Assembly: GCF_029109325.1 (NCBI RefSeq)
Contig: NZ_JAQKQJ010000018.1
Location: 124,001-188,000, forward strand
From: Nodosilinea sp. PGN35
GTDB lineage: Bacteria; Cyanobacteriota; Cyanobacteriia; Phormidesmidales; Phormidesmidaceae
Length of the DNA: 64,000 bases
Reading direction: 5' to 3'
Every line of letters begins with the position of its first letter. Positions within the stretch are counted from its first letter, which is position 1. Below the pieces are notes generated by a model. It was not told the DNA's origin, did not search any database, and saw only the letters and a program-made list of their open reading frames with translations. This document shows, piece after piece, positions 18,521 through 26,503 of this stretch. A program made the translations under genes and the position numbers.

Positions 18521-19078
18521 ATGGATGTACTGCTGCACATTGCCATAGGCATTGGCCTCAGCGCCGCCGCCGGGTTTAGGATTTTGGTGCCGTTTTTAAT
18601 TGCCGGAGTGGCGGCCCAGCAGGGCTACCTGACTCTGTCGCCCAGTATGGCCTGGATGGGCACAACCCCAGCGATTTTGGCCCTGACTGCGGCCACCGCC
18701 CTAGAGGTGCTGATCTACTTTGTGCCGGTGGTTGACAACCTGATGGATGCGGTGGAGCTACCGGCGGCGGCGATCGCAGGCACCCTCCTCACGGGGGCCG
18801 TCACGGGCGGCGACATGAGCCCCTTCTTGCAGTGGAGTCTGGCCCTGATTGCCGGGGGCGGTGTTGCCAGCAGCACTCAGGCCTTCACGGGGCTGGCCCG
18901 GCTGGCCTCCACGGCGGCGGGTGGGCCAGTGGGCAACATCGCTGTCTCAACGGCGGAGCTGGCCAGCTCAACCATCCTTTCGGTACTGGCGATCGCCGTG
19001 CCGATTTTGGTATTGGTTTTGGTAGGTATACTCCTGTACCTAGCCCTGCGCCGCCGCAAACGACGGCGAGTTTATTAA
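18521..19078 (+). CDS. DUF4126 family membrane protein
   Basis: A 185-residue protein with five or six hydrophobic helices matching the DUF4126 family: IGIGLSAAAGFRILVPFL at the N-terminus, LIYFVPVVDNLMDAVELPAA in the middle and FTGLARLASTAAGGPVGN. A C-terminal helix ends in a basic cluster. Function unknown; plasma or thylakoid membrane. A TTG at 18509 is in frame, but the ATG at 18521 is preferred; GGGGAG is close to it at 2 nt. It is the first of three same-strand genes (18521-20023) that all look membrane-associated. Confidence 0.8.
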   Translation: MDVLLHIAIGIGLSAAAGFRILVPFLIAGVAAQQGYLTLSPSMAWMGTTPAILALTAATALEVLIYFVPVVDNLMDAVELPAAAIAGTLLTGAVTGGDMSPFLQWSLALIAGGGVASSTQAFTGLARLASTAAGGPVGNIAVSTAELASSTILSVLAIAVPILVLVLVGILLYLALRRRKRRRVY

Positions 19079-19125
19079 GCCGCTGCCGCCTCATCCCCTA
19101 CTCACCGCCGCTACCGAAGCCAGCT

Positions 19126-19647
19126 ATGGCCACCAACACCTCGATCACCCCTGCCCAATCGGCCTTTCAGCACCATTTTGCAGCGATGGTGCCGCTGATC
19201 CTGTCGGAATGGCCCCAGCTGCTGGAAGAAAACCTGCTGGCCACCGAGGGGGATCTCGACCTGGCGGTGGCCTACATCAGCGGCGAAACTGACCACACCC
19301 AGACCCTCACCCGTCGCCATCTCAACGAACTCGCCAGCTTGATCGAAGTCGAGCCATCGGTCTCAGGTCAGAGCGCTCCTAAGGCTGTGCTCAATGGGGT
19401 ATCGTCTGCTCTAAAAGCTACTGTTTTAGAGGCTACTGAGCCTTTGAGGGTAGATAAATCCAGCATTGACAATTTGCTCGACGACCTCGAATCGCGCACC
19501 GAAAACTTGATCCAGGAGCTAAAGGCCGAAATGCTGCCCGAGCTTGAAAAACGCGCTCGCGGCAACCTGGGTCAAAGCCTGCTGATTGCCCTGGGCATTG
19601 GCTTTGTCCTGGGTTTGATCCTGGGGGGCAAGCGTGGCCAGCCCTGA
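19126..19647 (+). CDS. Helical protein with C-terminal membrane anchor
   Basis: A 173-residue protein. The first 145 residues are hydrophilic and mostly helical (FAAMVPLILSEWPQLLEENLLATEG is given here in outline). The region around NLLDDLESRTENLIQELK looks amphipathic, and one transmembrane helix ends the protein (SLLIALGIGFVLGLILGG) before a basic tail. This recalls the ElaB/DUF883 class of stress-linked, tail-anchored proteins. Its 3' end overlaps the next gene by 14 bp, which suggests translational coupling with the holin-like protein. Start ATG at 19126. Confidence 0.65.
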   Translation: MATNTSITPAQSAFQHHFAAMVPLILSEWPQLLEENLLATEGDLDLAVAYISGETDHTQTLTRRHLNELASLIEVEPSVSGQSAPKAVLNGVSSALKATVLEATEPLRVDKSSIDNLLDDLESRTENLIQELKAEMLPELEKRARGNLGQSLLIALGIGFVLGLILGGKRGQP

Positions 19648-20023
19648 CTCCACCCTTGACCAAATCGAAGGCTACTTTCGGCGGCTGCTGCGCCTGATGA
19701 CGGTGCTGGTCGATACTCACCTCGATGTGGCCGTACAAGAGGCCAACTACGAAAGCCGACGGCTGATTAGCGGGTTTATTTTGCTGGGCATCGGCATTGG
19801 TTTGGTCACCACAGCGGTGGTGCTGGGCATCGTCGCCAGCGTGGTGTTTGCCCAGTCCCTAGGGCTGAACTGGCTTCAGGCGATCGGGGCCGTGGCCGGG
19901 GTCGATCTGCTGCTGGGGCTGATATTTCTCTCCCTGGGACGGCTGCGGCTGCGCGGGCCGCTGATGATTCAGACCCAGGCTCGACTCTCGCGATCGCTGG
20001 CACTGCTCAAAGCAAAAGAATAA
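19634..20023 (+). CDS. Phage holin family (holin-X type) membrane protein
   Basis: A 129-residue protein with two transmembrane helices (ISGFILLGIGIGLVTTAVVLG and the helix near AIGAVAGVDLLLGLIFLSLG), flanked by amphipathic segments. It matches the pattern of the actinobacterial holin-X/Phage_holin_3_6 families, which are common in bacterial chromosomes with no phage nearby and act as membrane proteins of unknown role. GTG start at 19634 inside the previous gene. A perfect 30-bp palindrome follows 2 bp after the stop. No lysin or other phage gene is nearby, so a prophage remnant is unlikely. Confidence 0.75.
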   Translation: MASPDSTLDQIEGYFRRLLRLMTVLVDTHLDVAVQEANYESRRLISGFILLGIGIGLVTTAVVLGIVASVVFAQSLGLNWLQAIGAVAGVDLLLGLIFLSLGRLRLRGPLMIQTQARLSRSLALLKAKE

Positions 20024-20024
20024 T

Positions 20025-20054
20025 CTGTCATTCCCGTGTACACGGGAATGACAG
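20025..20054. repeat. Perfect 30-bp palindrome
   Basis: CTGTCATTCCCGTGT is followed without a spacer by its exact complement. It begins one base after the stop codon of the holin-like gene. No T-run follows, so it is more likely a repeat or an mRNA 3'-end stabiliser than a standard terminator. The ATTCCC...GGGAAT core resembles repeats found in several bacteria. Confidence 0.8.
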
Positions 20055-20165
20055 GCCAGCTAGCCGTCAAAGTGGCAAATTCACATAAGTGGGATGCACC
20101 CAGGAGGTTCGCCTCGTGTAGGACGAGCCTCTGGCCTGTTCTGCCCCAACCATAAACAAACCAGG

Positions 20166-20669
20166 TTAGCGCTGCTTTACCCGCTCCTGAAGCAATGCCA
20201 GCACCTGCTCCACAGTATTCTGAAGGGCTAAAACCTTTAGCTCAATGCCATCGAGCCGCTCCAATACCTGGTTGTGGGCATTGTTTGATAGCTCAGGTTC
20301 ACTGCTGACAGAAATGTTGTTGGCCTCATTGAGTTTGGTCGCCAGAGCATCCCAGCTACTGGCCTTAAGACCGAAATGGGCCTTAGCCGCTTTGAGGGTT
20401 TTGAACTCCTGCTTTAAGTTGGCAGCTTTGTAGGGAATTAGGGCCTCAAGCTGCTCGCTGCGCTCCAGATCTGCTTCGACCATCTCCACCACCTCACCAA
20501 TCAGCTGATCGTGGTTCTGGGCCATCTGGGCCGCTGCGCCCAGGATGCGAGAGGTCGCTTTGATCTGCGTATCGGTCTCCTGGCGCAGCTCTGCGGCAAT
20601 GCCGCGCAGGCGATCGCCCAGGGTTGCAGATTGGGCCGCTGCTCTGATCAAAACTGAATCGTCGTCCAT
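20166..20669 (-). CDS. Coiled-coil protein, unknown (second of a pair)
   Basis: A 167-residue, almost wholly helical hydrophilic protein that I do not recognise. The N-terminal half (DRLRGIAAELRQETDTQIKA) and the C-terminal half (QVLERLDGIELKVLALQ with VEQVLALLQERVKQ) show heptad spacing. A short central block has KAHFGLKASSWDAL. ATG at 20669 with AAGGG upstream. It starts 14 bp after the stop of the other coiled-coil gene at 20684, so the pair is probably one operon. No membrane helix, signal peptide or catalytic motif is visible. Confidence 0.6.
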   Translation of the reverse strand: MDDDSVLIRAAAQSATLGDRLRGIAAELRQETDTQIKATSRILGAAAQMAQNHDQLIGEVVEMVEADLERSEQLEALIPYKAANLKQEFKTLKAAKAHFGLKASSWDALATKLNEANNISVSSEPELSNNAHNQVLERLDGIELKVLALQNTVEQVLALLQERVKQR

Positions 20670-20683
20670 GGGTTAGCCCTTCC

Positions 20684-21355
20684 TCACTCCGCCAAAATTT
20701 CTCTGACAGCAGCCCATATCCGCTGAAACTTTTGCAGCATCCCGACTGGGTTGTTGACCCCCTCCTCCTCGACGGAATCGACCAGCCTCTGAATGCGATC
20801 CATCCGAGCCGCCGCATCTTCCAGGCTCTTAATTGCCTGATCCTTTCTGGTCAGCGACTCACGCAGCACGATCGCCATTTCGCCAATCTCCTGCTTCAGC
20901 CGCTCATTTTCGCGCTTGCGCCGGGTCTCCCAGCCCTTGATGCCCGCCTTAGAGCGCCGCTCAGTTTTCAGCTCTTGCTCAATCTGCTTGTACAGCACCA
21001 GGTAATTTTGAGACTCCTGGCGAGCTTCATTGTACTTGACCTCAAACTCGCCGCTCCTGGCTTTCTCTTCGGTATACAGCGCTAGATACGAGCTGGCCTG
21101 CTCCTGGGTTTCCCGGTAGAGTACGAGGGTCGATTGCAGTTTTTCCGCTTGCTCCTGGTAAGCTTTCTGGCTTTCCTCTAGCTGCCGCGCTTTTTCGATA
21201 GCTTGATCTTTGGCCTCATCCCGCTGCGATCGCACCGTGCTCAAAATCTGCCTTAGCTCGCTGGGCGGTACTGGCTCAGCTCGCCTCGCCTGCGGGTGCT
21301 GAATTGCGTTGTCGTCGCTGGCATTATGCCTGTCGGCTCGTCGCATTCCCGGCAT
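20684..21355 (-). CDS. Long coiled-coil protein, unknown (first of a pair)
   Basis: A 223-residue protein, charged and helical from about residue 30 to the end. Short repeated blocks can be seen in the coiled coil (LVLYRETQEQASSYLALYTEE and NYLVLYKQIEQELK share a YLxLY pattern). A basic patch follows (GWETRRKRENERLK), which may touch nucleic acid or membrane. It is the upstream member of a two-gene unit with the coiled-coil gene at 20166. The N-terminal 25 residues are polar and probably disordered. ATG at 21355, with GAGGG 9 nt upstream. Function not assigned. Confidence 0.6.
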   Translation of the reverse strand: MPGMRRADRHNASDDNAIQHPQARRAEPVPPSELRQILSTVRSQRDEAKDQAIEKARQLEESQKAYQEQAEKLQSTLVLYRETQEQASSYLALYTEEKARSGEFEVKYNEARQESQNYLVLYKQIEQELKTERRSKAGIKGWETRRKRENERLKQEIGEMAIVLRESLTRKDQAIKSLEDAAARMDRIQRLVDSVEEEGVNNPVGMLQKFQRIWAAVREILAE

Positions 21356-21656
21356 TTGCAGACACCCTCAATACACAGTGGCACTAACCTCTTCTGGTTG
21401 AGAATGCCCCTGTCCGGAGGACGATGATCAATGCACCGGAAAAAGTTTCTGTGAAGACTTCGAACCGATAATTTTGTGGCTTGAGAAGTAGGGTGGGGCA
21501 TCGCAATTGGCCTCAGTCCTGCACCGTAGCCAGGCAACCAGACCCACCGCTTACCTCAATAGAGATTGCTGTGGGTGAGCGGTGGGTTACGGCGGAGCGA
21601 CAGGTTTATGGTTGGCGGCAGGGGTGATGGGTCGCCTAACCCACCCTACGGCGAGA
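21356..21656. other. Repeat-bearing gap between the GST and coiled-coil genes
   Basis: No gene that I trust. It contains ACCCACCGCT (21542-21551) complementary to AGCGGTGGGT (21578-21587). It also contains GGTGGGTTA (21581-21589) complementary to TAACCCACC (21637-21645). The two hairpins share bases and cannot form together. GGGTGGG-type repeats of this sort are common between cyanobacterial genes. Confidence 0.55.
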
Positions 21657-22277
21657 TCAAACCTCAAAGGTCGTCTGCGTAATGGGCACATGGTTGGGTT
21701 GGGCCGCAATGTGCGTTAGCCAGCGCCGCACATGGGCAAAGCGGTCTAGCTCAAAGCCACCCTCGGGGGCGACGTGGGTGTAGGCGTAGAGGGCAATGTC
21801 GGCAATGGTGTAGCGCTCGTCTACCAAGAAGGTGTGCTGGCTCAGGTGCTGCTCCATCACCGCCAGCGCCTCGTAGCCCTGCTCCTGCTTGTAGGGCAGC
21901 GCCGCCTGCTGGTAGGCGTTGAGTTCGCTCAGGTGGCCCAGCCAGAAACGGGGGGTGGCAATGTTGGGCTCGTGGCTGTACTGCTCAAAAAATAGCCAGC
22001 GCATCACCTCGGCCTGGCTGAGCGGGTCAGTGGGCCAGAAGGGGGTATTTTGCGCCAGGTAAAACAAGATCGCGTTCGACTCTGCTAAATAGCGCCCCGG
22101 CTCCAGCTCCAGCAGGGGAATGCGCCCGTTGGGATTCTTGGCCAAAAACTCCGGGGTGCGGGTCTCGCCCTGGAGAATATTTAGCGCTACGTACTCAAAG
22201 GGCAAGCCCAGGTGCGACAGCAATAGCCTGACCTTATAACCGTTGCCCGAGGGCGGGTAGTCGTAAAGGCGGTACAT
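21657..22277 (-). CDS. Glutathione S-transferase family protein
   Basis: A 206-residue cytoplasmic protein with a thioredoxin-like N-terminal GST domain: YDYPPSGNGYKVRLLLSHLG, then NPNGRIPLLEL with the cis-Pro, and LAESNAILFYLA with the glutathione gamma-glutamyl-binding Glu-Ser. The C-terminal all-helical domain includes the Asp cap motif YTIADIALYAYTH. Ser10 is the probable catalytic residue. The substrate is unknown. It lies 5 bp downstream of the ABC-2 permease gene on the same strand, so they are cotranscribed. Confidence 0.88.
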   Translation of the reverse strand: MYRLYDYPPSGNGYKVRLLLSHLGLPFEYVALNILQGETRTPEFLAKNPNGRIPLLELEPGRYLAESNAILFYLAQNTPFWPTDPLSQAEVMRWLFFEQYSHEPNIATPRFWLGHLSELNAYQQAALPYKQEQGYEALAVMEQHLSQHTFLVDERYTIADIALYAYTHVAPEGGFELDRFAHVRRWLTHIAAQPNHVPITQTTFEV

Positions 22278-22282
22278 GATGG

Positions 22283-23110
22283 TTAATCTTGCTGAGTTGA
22301 AAACTGGCGGGCACCGATCGCTGCCAGCACCGCCGCCACCACTACTAAAATGGGGATGCTGTACCAGGGAAACTCCGCCAGAGGCTTGTAGGCGGCGGCC
22401 CGTAGGCCAATGGTGGTGTAGGTCAAAGGCAGCAGGTAGACGATCGCCTTCAGCGCCACCGGCAGTGTGCTGGGGTCAAAGAAGGTGCCGCCCAAAAACG
22501 ACATCGGTACGATCAAAAAGTTGTTAAATAGGCCGACGCTCTCCAGCGACTTCACGTTGAGGCCGACGATTACCCCCAGACCGGCAAATACGGCGCAGTT
22601 GAGCACCACCAGCAGCAAAAACAGGGGGTTGATAAAGCTCCAAAACCGCCCGGTGAAGAGCATCGCCACCAAAATCACCGAGCCCGCCGTCATCAGCCCG
22701 CGCACGATGCCTGCCAGCATTTTGCCCAGGTGCAGGGCCAGGGGGTGCACCGGGTAGAGCAGCATTTCTTCAAAGGTCTTTGTGAAGAGGCGATCGCCGC
22801 AGATCGAGAACGTAGTGCCCCCGAAGCTGATCACCATCGACGACAGCGCCACCATGCCCGGCAAAATGAACTCCAGGTAGTTGTCCCCCGCCGGGGGGGC
22901 GGCCACCTGGTCGATGGCGCTGCCCAGACCCAACCCAAAGGCCAGGATATAGATCAAGGGTGACACCAGCCCTGAGGCCGCCACCTGGGGAATGCGCACC
23001 CGCAGGTCGAGCCAGTCACCCCAAAACACCGTCAGCATGTCGGCCCAGAGGGTTCGTAGGGGCAGGGCCTCGATCTGACGCGGGCGCGAACGGGAAAGAA
23101 TATTGGTCAC
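22283..23110 (-). CDS. ABC-2 type transporter permease
   Basis: A 275-residue permease with six predicted helices and the ABC-2 signature region (FEEMLLYPVHPLALHLGKML, then PLTYTTIGLRAA). It resembles DrrB/NodJ-like exporters of lipids, drugs or polysaccharides. The frame is open upstream to 23242, but that part is translated AACTCAA-type heptamer repeat, so I chose the GTG at 23110. The start is not certain. No ATP-binding subunit gene is adjacent, so the partner must be encoded elsewhere. The GST gene follows 5 bp downstream. Confidence 0.8.
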   Translation of the reverse strand: MTNILSRSRPRQIEALPLRTLWADMLTVFWGDWLDLRVRIPQVAASGLVSPLIYILAFGLGLGSAIDQVAAPPAGDNYLEFILPGMVALSSMVISFGGTTFSICGDRLFTKTFEEMLLYPVHPLALHLGKMLAGIVRGLMTAGSVILVAMLFTGRFWSFINPLFLLLVVLNCAVFAGLGVIVGLNVKSLESVGLFNNFLIVPMSFLGGTFFDPSTLPVALKAIVYLLPLTYTTIGLRAAAYKPLAEFPWYSIPILVVVAAVLAAIGARQFSTQQD

Positions 23111-23156
23111 GACATCAATGGCAACGCTTCTTAACAGTTTAAGGCGTTGGGGGCTA

Positions 23157-23263
23157 ATGAGTTTTGAATGTTGAGTTTTGAATGGTGAGTTTTGAATGGT
23201 GAGTTCTCGCTGTAGGCCCTTCATCCCTAACTCAAAACTCAAAACTTAGAACTCAAAACTCAA
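23157..23263. repeat. Head-to-head heptamer arrays (GAGTTTT / AACTCAA)
   Basis: On the left (23157 on) are alternating GAGTTTT and GAATGGT heptamers, seven units. On the right (23229-23263) are AACTCAA, AACTCAA, AACTTAG, AACTCAA, AACTCAA, in inverted orientation. About 20 bp separate them. It lies upstream of the ABC-2 permease and downstream of the gene at 23278. Confidence 0.8.
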
Positions 23264-23277
23264 CCCTGTCTACCCCG

Positions 23278-23490
23278 CTAGGGATTCAAAAGCTCATCCT
23301 CATTGCCGACCCACCACTCGCCTAGGCCCATCATCTCCTTGTGCAGCGCCTGGAGTTCCTCCATATAGACATCGGGGGGGGTAGTGTCTTTGCGCTCTTC
23401 TAGCTTCTTTAGGCGCAGCAGCACCAGCAGCCAGGGTTTAGAGATGCCATCTCTGGCTTCAATAAACTGGGCGAGTTCGCGACTGTCCAT
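23278..23490 (-). CDS. Small soluble protein, unknown
   Basis: A 70-residue helical protein that I do not recognise by name. It begins MDSRELAQFIEARDGISKPW and ends in an acidic segment (WWVGNEDELL). A Trp-Leu-rich middle (WLLVLLRLKKLEERKD) looks like an amphipathic helix rather than a membrane span. I chose the ATG at 23490 over a TTG two codons upstream. It lies upstream of the ABC-2 permease on the same strand, separated by the heptamer arrays. The pattern looks conserved and real, but no function can be given. Confidence 0.55.
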   Translation of the reverse strand: MDSRELAQFIEARDGISKPWLLVLLRLKKLEERKDTTPPDVYMEELQALHKEMMGLGEWWVGNEDELLNP

Positions 23491-23778
23491 GGGCAACCTG
23501 CGGCTTGGTGTTCATCACCTACTGTAACAATGGCTGCCAGGGTTGACCCGACTGTCGCTGTCGCCCTGGGTTGTATACATCTATTGCGTTCGAGACACGA
23601 AAAGTTAGACAAGCTTGTGGGCTGATCGCCGGATTTTTAGCATAGAGGTGTGCGGCGCGTTGGCAAGGTATCTCCTAGGCAAAATCGCCGGTCTTTAGCG
23701 ATTTCGGCGGCCCCGCCGTCTCTACGAGGGGAACTTTCGGTCGCACAGCCTTTGCAAGTACTTCTTTGAGGTGGCGAC

Positions 23779-26271
23779 ATGGTAGCTACGTCTGTAGTTC
23801 AGCAGTCTCCGGTGCAGCGCGATCGGCAGCTGGTGCTTTGGCTTGACCAGGTGCGTTTAGAAGACGTGCCCCTGGTGGGCGGCAAAAATGCCTCCCTGGG
23901 TGAAATGATTCAGCAGTTGACGCCCCAGGGGGTGCGGGTGCCAACGGGGTTTGCCACTACCTCCTATGCCTACCGCTACTTTATTGAGAAAACCGGGCTC
24001 GATGCCCAGCTGCGCGAGGTGCTGGGCGGCTTTGATGTCAACGATGTCACCGAACTCAGGCGGCGGGGCAGAAAGGCGCGATCGCTGATCCTCAACGCCA
24101 CCTTTCCCGACGACCTCAAGGCCACCATTCTCAGCGCCTACCACCAGATGTGCGAAGCGGCTGGCCAGAACCTCTGCTTGAACGATGAGTCCTGTCTGGC
24201 CGACCACGCCTACACCGAAGTGGATGTGGCCGTGCGCTCCAGCGCCACCGCCGAAGACCTGCCCGACGCCAGCTTTGCGGGCCAGCAGGAAACCTACCTG
24301 AATGTGTACGGCGACCAGGCAGTACTGATCGCCTGCAAGAAGTGCTACGCCTCGCTGTTCACCGATCGCGCCATTTCCTACCGCACCACCAAGCACTTCG
24401 ACCACTTCGAGGTGGCGCTGTCGGTGTGCATTCAGCGCATGGTGCGCTCAGATCTGGCCACCTCGGGGGTGATGTTCTCTATCGATACCGAGACGGGCTT
24501 TGAGAATGCGGTGCTGATCACCGCCGCCTACGGCCTAGGCGAGAACGTGGTGCAGGGCAGCGTCAACCCCGACGAGTACGTGGTGTTTAAGCCCACCCTG
24601 AAGACGGGCCACAAACCCATTCTCAACAAGCGTTTGGGCACCAAGGCCCTGCGCATGGTCTACGACACCACCGGCACCGAGCTGACCAAAAATGAGCCCG
24701 TGCCCCTGGCCGATCAGGGTCGCTTTGCCATCGACGAAGAGGACATTCTCCAGCTGGCCCACTGGGCCTGCACCATCGAAGAGCACTACACCCGGCTGCG
24801 CGGCGTCAACACCCCTATGGATATTGAATGGGCCAAGGATGGCCTCACGGGGGAGCTGTTTATTGTGCAGGCCCGGCCCGAGACAGTGCAGTCGCAGAAG
24901 GCGCAGAACGAGCTGCGATCGTACATTCTCGACGTGCCCAAAGGGGTAGAACCGGTGGCCACGGGCCGCGCCGTGGGCGATCTGATCGGCCAGGGCGAGG
25001 CCTGCGTAATTTTGGATGTCGCCCAGATTGCCCAGTTTCGCCCCGGTGAGGTGCTGGTTACCGCCCGCACCGACCCCGACTGGGAGCCAATTATGAAGCA
25101 GGCCAGCGCGATCGTCACCGACCAGGGCGGGCGCACCTGCCACGCCGCCATCATTGCGCGGGAGCTGGGGATACCGGCGATCGTCGGCACAGGCAACGCC
25201 ACCCAGGTGCTCACCATGGGTGAACCCGTCACCGTGTCCTGCGCCGAGGGCGAAGAAGGCGTGATTTACCGGGGCGAGCTGCCCTACCGGGTCGAAACCA
25301 CCCGGCTCGACAGCCTGCCCGAAACCTGCACCAAAATCATGATGAACGTGGGCAACCCCGAACTGGCCTTCACCCTGGCGGCCCTGCCCAACGACGGCGT
25401 TGGCCTGGCCCGGCTGGAGTTCATTATTGCCAACCACATTCAGGTGCATCCCCTGGCTCTGCTCAACTTTGACAGCCTCACCAACGGCTCTGAAAAACGC
25501 CAGATTGCCCAGCTCACCGCCCTCTACGACCACAAACCCGACTATTTCATCGATAAACTGGCCCAGGGGGTCGGCACCCTGGCCGCCGCCTTCTATCCCA
25601 AACCCGTGGTGGTGCGCCTGTCGGACTTTAAGAGCAACGAGTACGCCCACCTGCTGGGGGGCAGCAGCTTTGAGCCCGACGAAGAGAACCCGATGCTGGG
25701 CTGGCGCGGGGCCTCGCGCTACTACGACGATCGCTACCGCGACGGCTTTGCCCTGGAGTGCCAGGCGCTCAAGCGGGTGCGCGACGAGATGGGCCTGACC
25801 AACGTGATTCTGATGGTGCCCTTCTGCCGCACCCCCGACGAGGGCCGCCGGGTGCTGGAAGAAATGGCCCACCACGGCCTGGTGCGCGGTGAAAATGGTC
25901 TACAGGTCTACGTCATGTGCGAGCTGCCCAACAACGTGGTGCTGGCCGACGAGTTTAGCCAGGTGTTCGACGGCTTCTCCATTGGCTCCAACGACCTGAC
26001 CCAGCTCACACTGGGGCTCGATCGCGACTCGGCCCTGGTGGCTCACCTGTTTGACGAGCGCAGCCCTGGGGTCAAGCGCATGGTGCAGATGGCCATTCAA
26101 ACCGCCAAGCAGCACCACCGCAAAATCGGCATCTGCGGCCAGGGGCCGAGCGACTACCCCGAGTTTGCCCGCTTTCTGGTGGAACAGGGCATCGACTCGA
26201 TTAGCCTCAACCCCGACACGGTGATCAAAACCCGCCTGGAAATTGCCGACATGGAACAGCAGATGGACTAG
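23779..26271 (+). CDS. ppsA: Phosphoenolpyruvate synthase
   Basis: Converts pyruvate, ATP and water to phosphoenolpyruvate, AMP and phosphate: the gluconeogenic bypass of pyruvate kinase. The 830-residue protein has three domains in order. The N-terminal nucleotide-binding domain opens with LVGGKNASLGEM and contains VRSSATAEDLPDASFAGQQE. The swivelling phosphohistidine domain has GGRTCHAAIIAREL, with His455 as the phosphorylated residue. The C-terminal PEP/pyruvate TIM barrel contains GSNDLTQLTLGLDRDS and the catalytic Cys in IGICGQGPSD. The ATG at 23779 has GAGG 7 nt upstream. It is slightly longer than the usual ~800 residues and monocistronic. Confidence 0.95.
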   Translation: MVATSVVQQSPVQRDRQLVLWLDQVRLEDVPLVGGKNASLGEMIQQLTPQGVRVPTGFATTSYAYRYFIEKTGLDAQLREVLGGFDVNDVTELRRRGRKARSLILNATFPDDLKATILSAYHQMCEAAGQNLCLNDESCLADHAYTEVDVAVRSSATAEDLPDASFAGQQETYLNVYGDQAVLIACKKCYASLFTDRAISYRTTKHFDHFEVALSVCIQRMVRSDLATSGVMFSIDTETGFENAVLITAAYGLGENVVQGSVNPDEYVVFKPTLKTGHKPILNKRLGTKALRMVYDTTGTELTKNEPVPLADQGRFAIDEEDILQLAHWACTIEEHYTRLRGVNTPMDIEWAKDGLTGELFIVQARPETVQSQKAQNELRSYILDVPKGVEPVATGRAVGDLIGQGEACVILDVAQIAQFRPGEVLVTARTDPDWEPIMKQASAIVTDQGGRTCHAAIIARELGIPAIVGTGNATQVLTMGEPVTVSCAEGEEGVIYRGELPYRVETTRLDSLPETCTKIMMNVGNPELAFTLAALPNDGVGLARLEFIIANHIQVHPLALLNFDSLTNGSEKRQIAQLTALYDHKPDYFIDKLAQGVGTLAAAFYPKPVVVRLSDFKSNEYAHLLGGSSFEPDEENPMLGWRGASRYYDDRYRDGFALECQALKRVRDEMGLTNVILMVPFCRTPDEGRRVLEEMAHHGLVRGENGLQVYVMCELPNNVVLADEFSQVFDGFSIGSNDLTQLTLGLDRDSALVAHLFDERSPGVKRMVQMAIQTAKQHHRKIGICGQGPSDYPEFARFLVEQGIDSISLNPDTVIKTRLEIADMEQQMD

Positions 26272-26324
26272 CCCGTCACAACTCCATGCCGCTGACGCGG
26301 CACCCCCAACGATGAAAACCGTAG

Positions 26325-26348
26325 GGTGCATCCGCGCAGCGATGCACC
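26325..26348. repeat. Short hairpin repeat (GGTGCATC type)
   Basis: GGTGCATC and GATGCACC flank CGCGCAGC. This GTGCATC hairpin is a common interspersed unit between cyanobacterial genes. It lies between the convergent ppsA and the gene at 26504. Confidence 0.6.
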
Positions 26349-26407
26349 ATGGCCAGGGCTATGTTCAGGGCAAGTCCGATTTGGTAACCCCCGACGCATA
26401 ACGAGAA

Positions 26408-26445
26408 ACCCCGTCGGGGCGTAGCAGGCTACGCCCCGACGGGGT
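26408..26445. repeat. 18-bp perfect inverted repeat between convergent genes
   Basis: ACCCCGTCGGGGCGTAGC is followed by a 2-nt loop (AG) and the exact complement. A stem this long between convergent genes could stop transcription from either side, but there is no T-run on either flank, so the terminator role is not certain. Confidence 0.7.
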
Positions 26446-26503
26446 GGGTGTATTCAATTGGGATTTGGTATCAATGATCGGCAAAGCAGGCCGGTTTTAG
26501 CCG

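Noticed and set aside
18521..20023. Prophage remnant (holin family gene)
   Set aside because: Only a holin-X-type gene is present, a family common in non-phage contexts; no other phage gene is nearby.
21253..21537. 94-codon minus-strand frame with a CKCREC cluster, hinting at a zinc ribbon
   Set aside because: It overlaps the start of the coiled-coil gene in another frame, lacks a second Cys pair at proper spacing and has no ribosome binding site.
23111..23242. N-terminal extension of the ABC-2 permease
   Set aside because: Encoded largely by AACTCAA-type repeats and not like ABC-2 N-termini.
24535..25875. 446-codon open frame on the minus strand inside ppsA
   Set aside because: Antisense shadow of a high-GC coding region; its composition (Gly, His, Val-rich, no domain) is typical of reverse-frame translation, and ppsA is certain.
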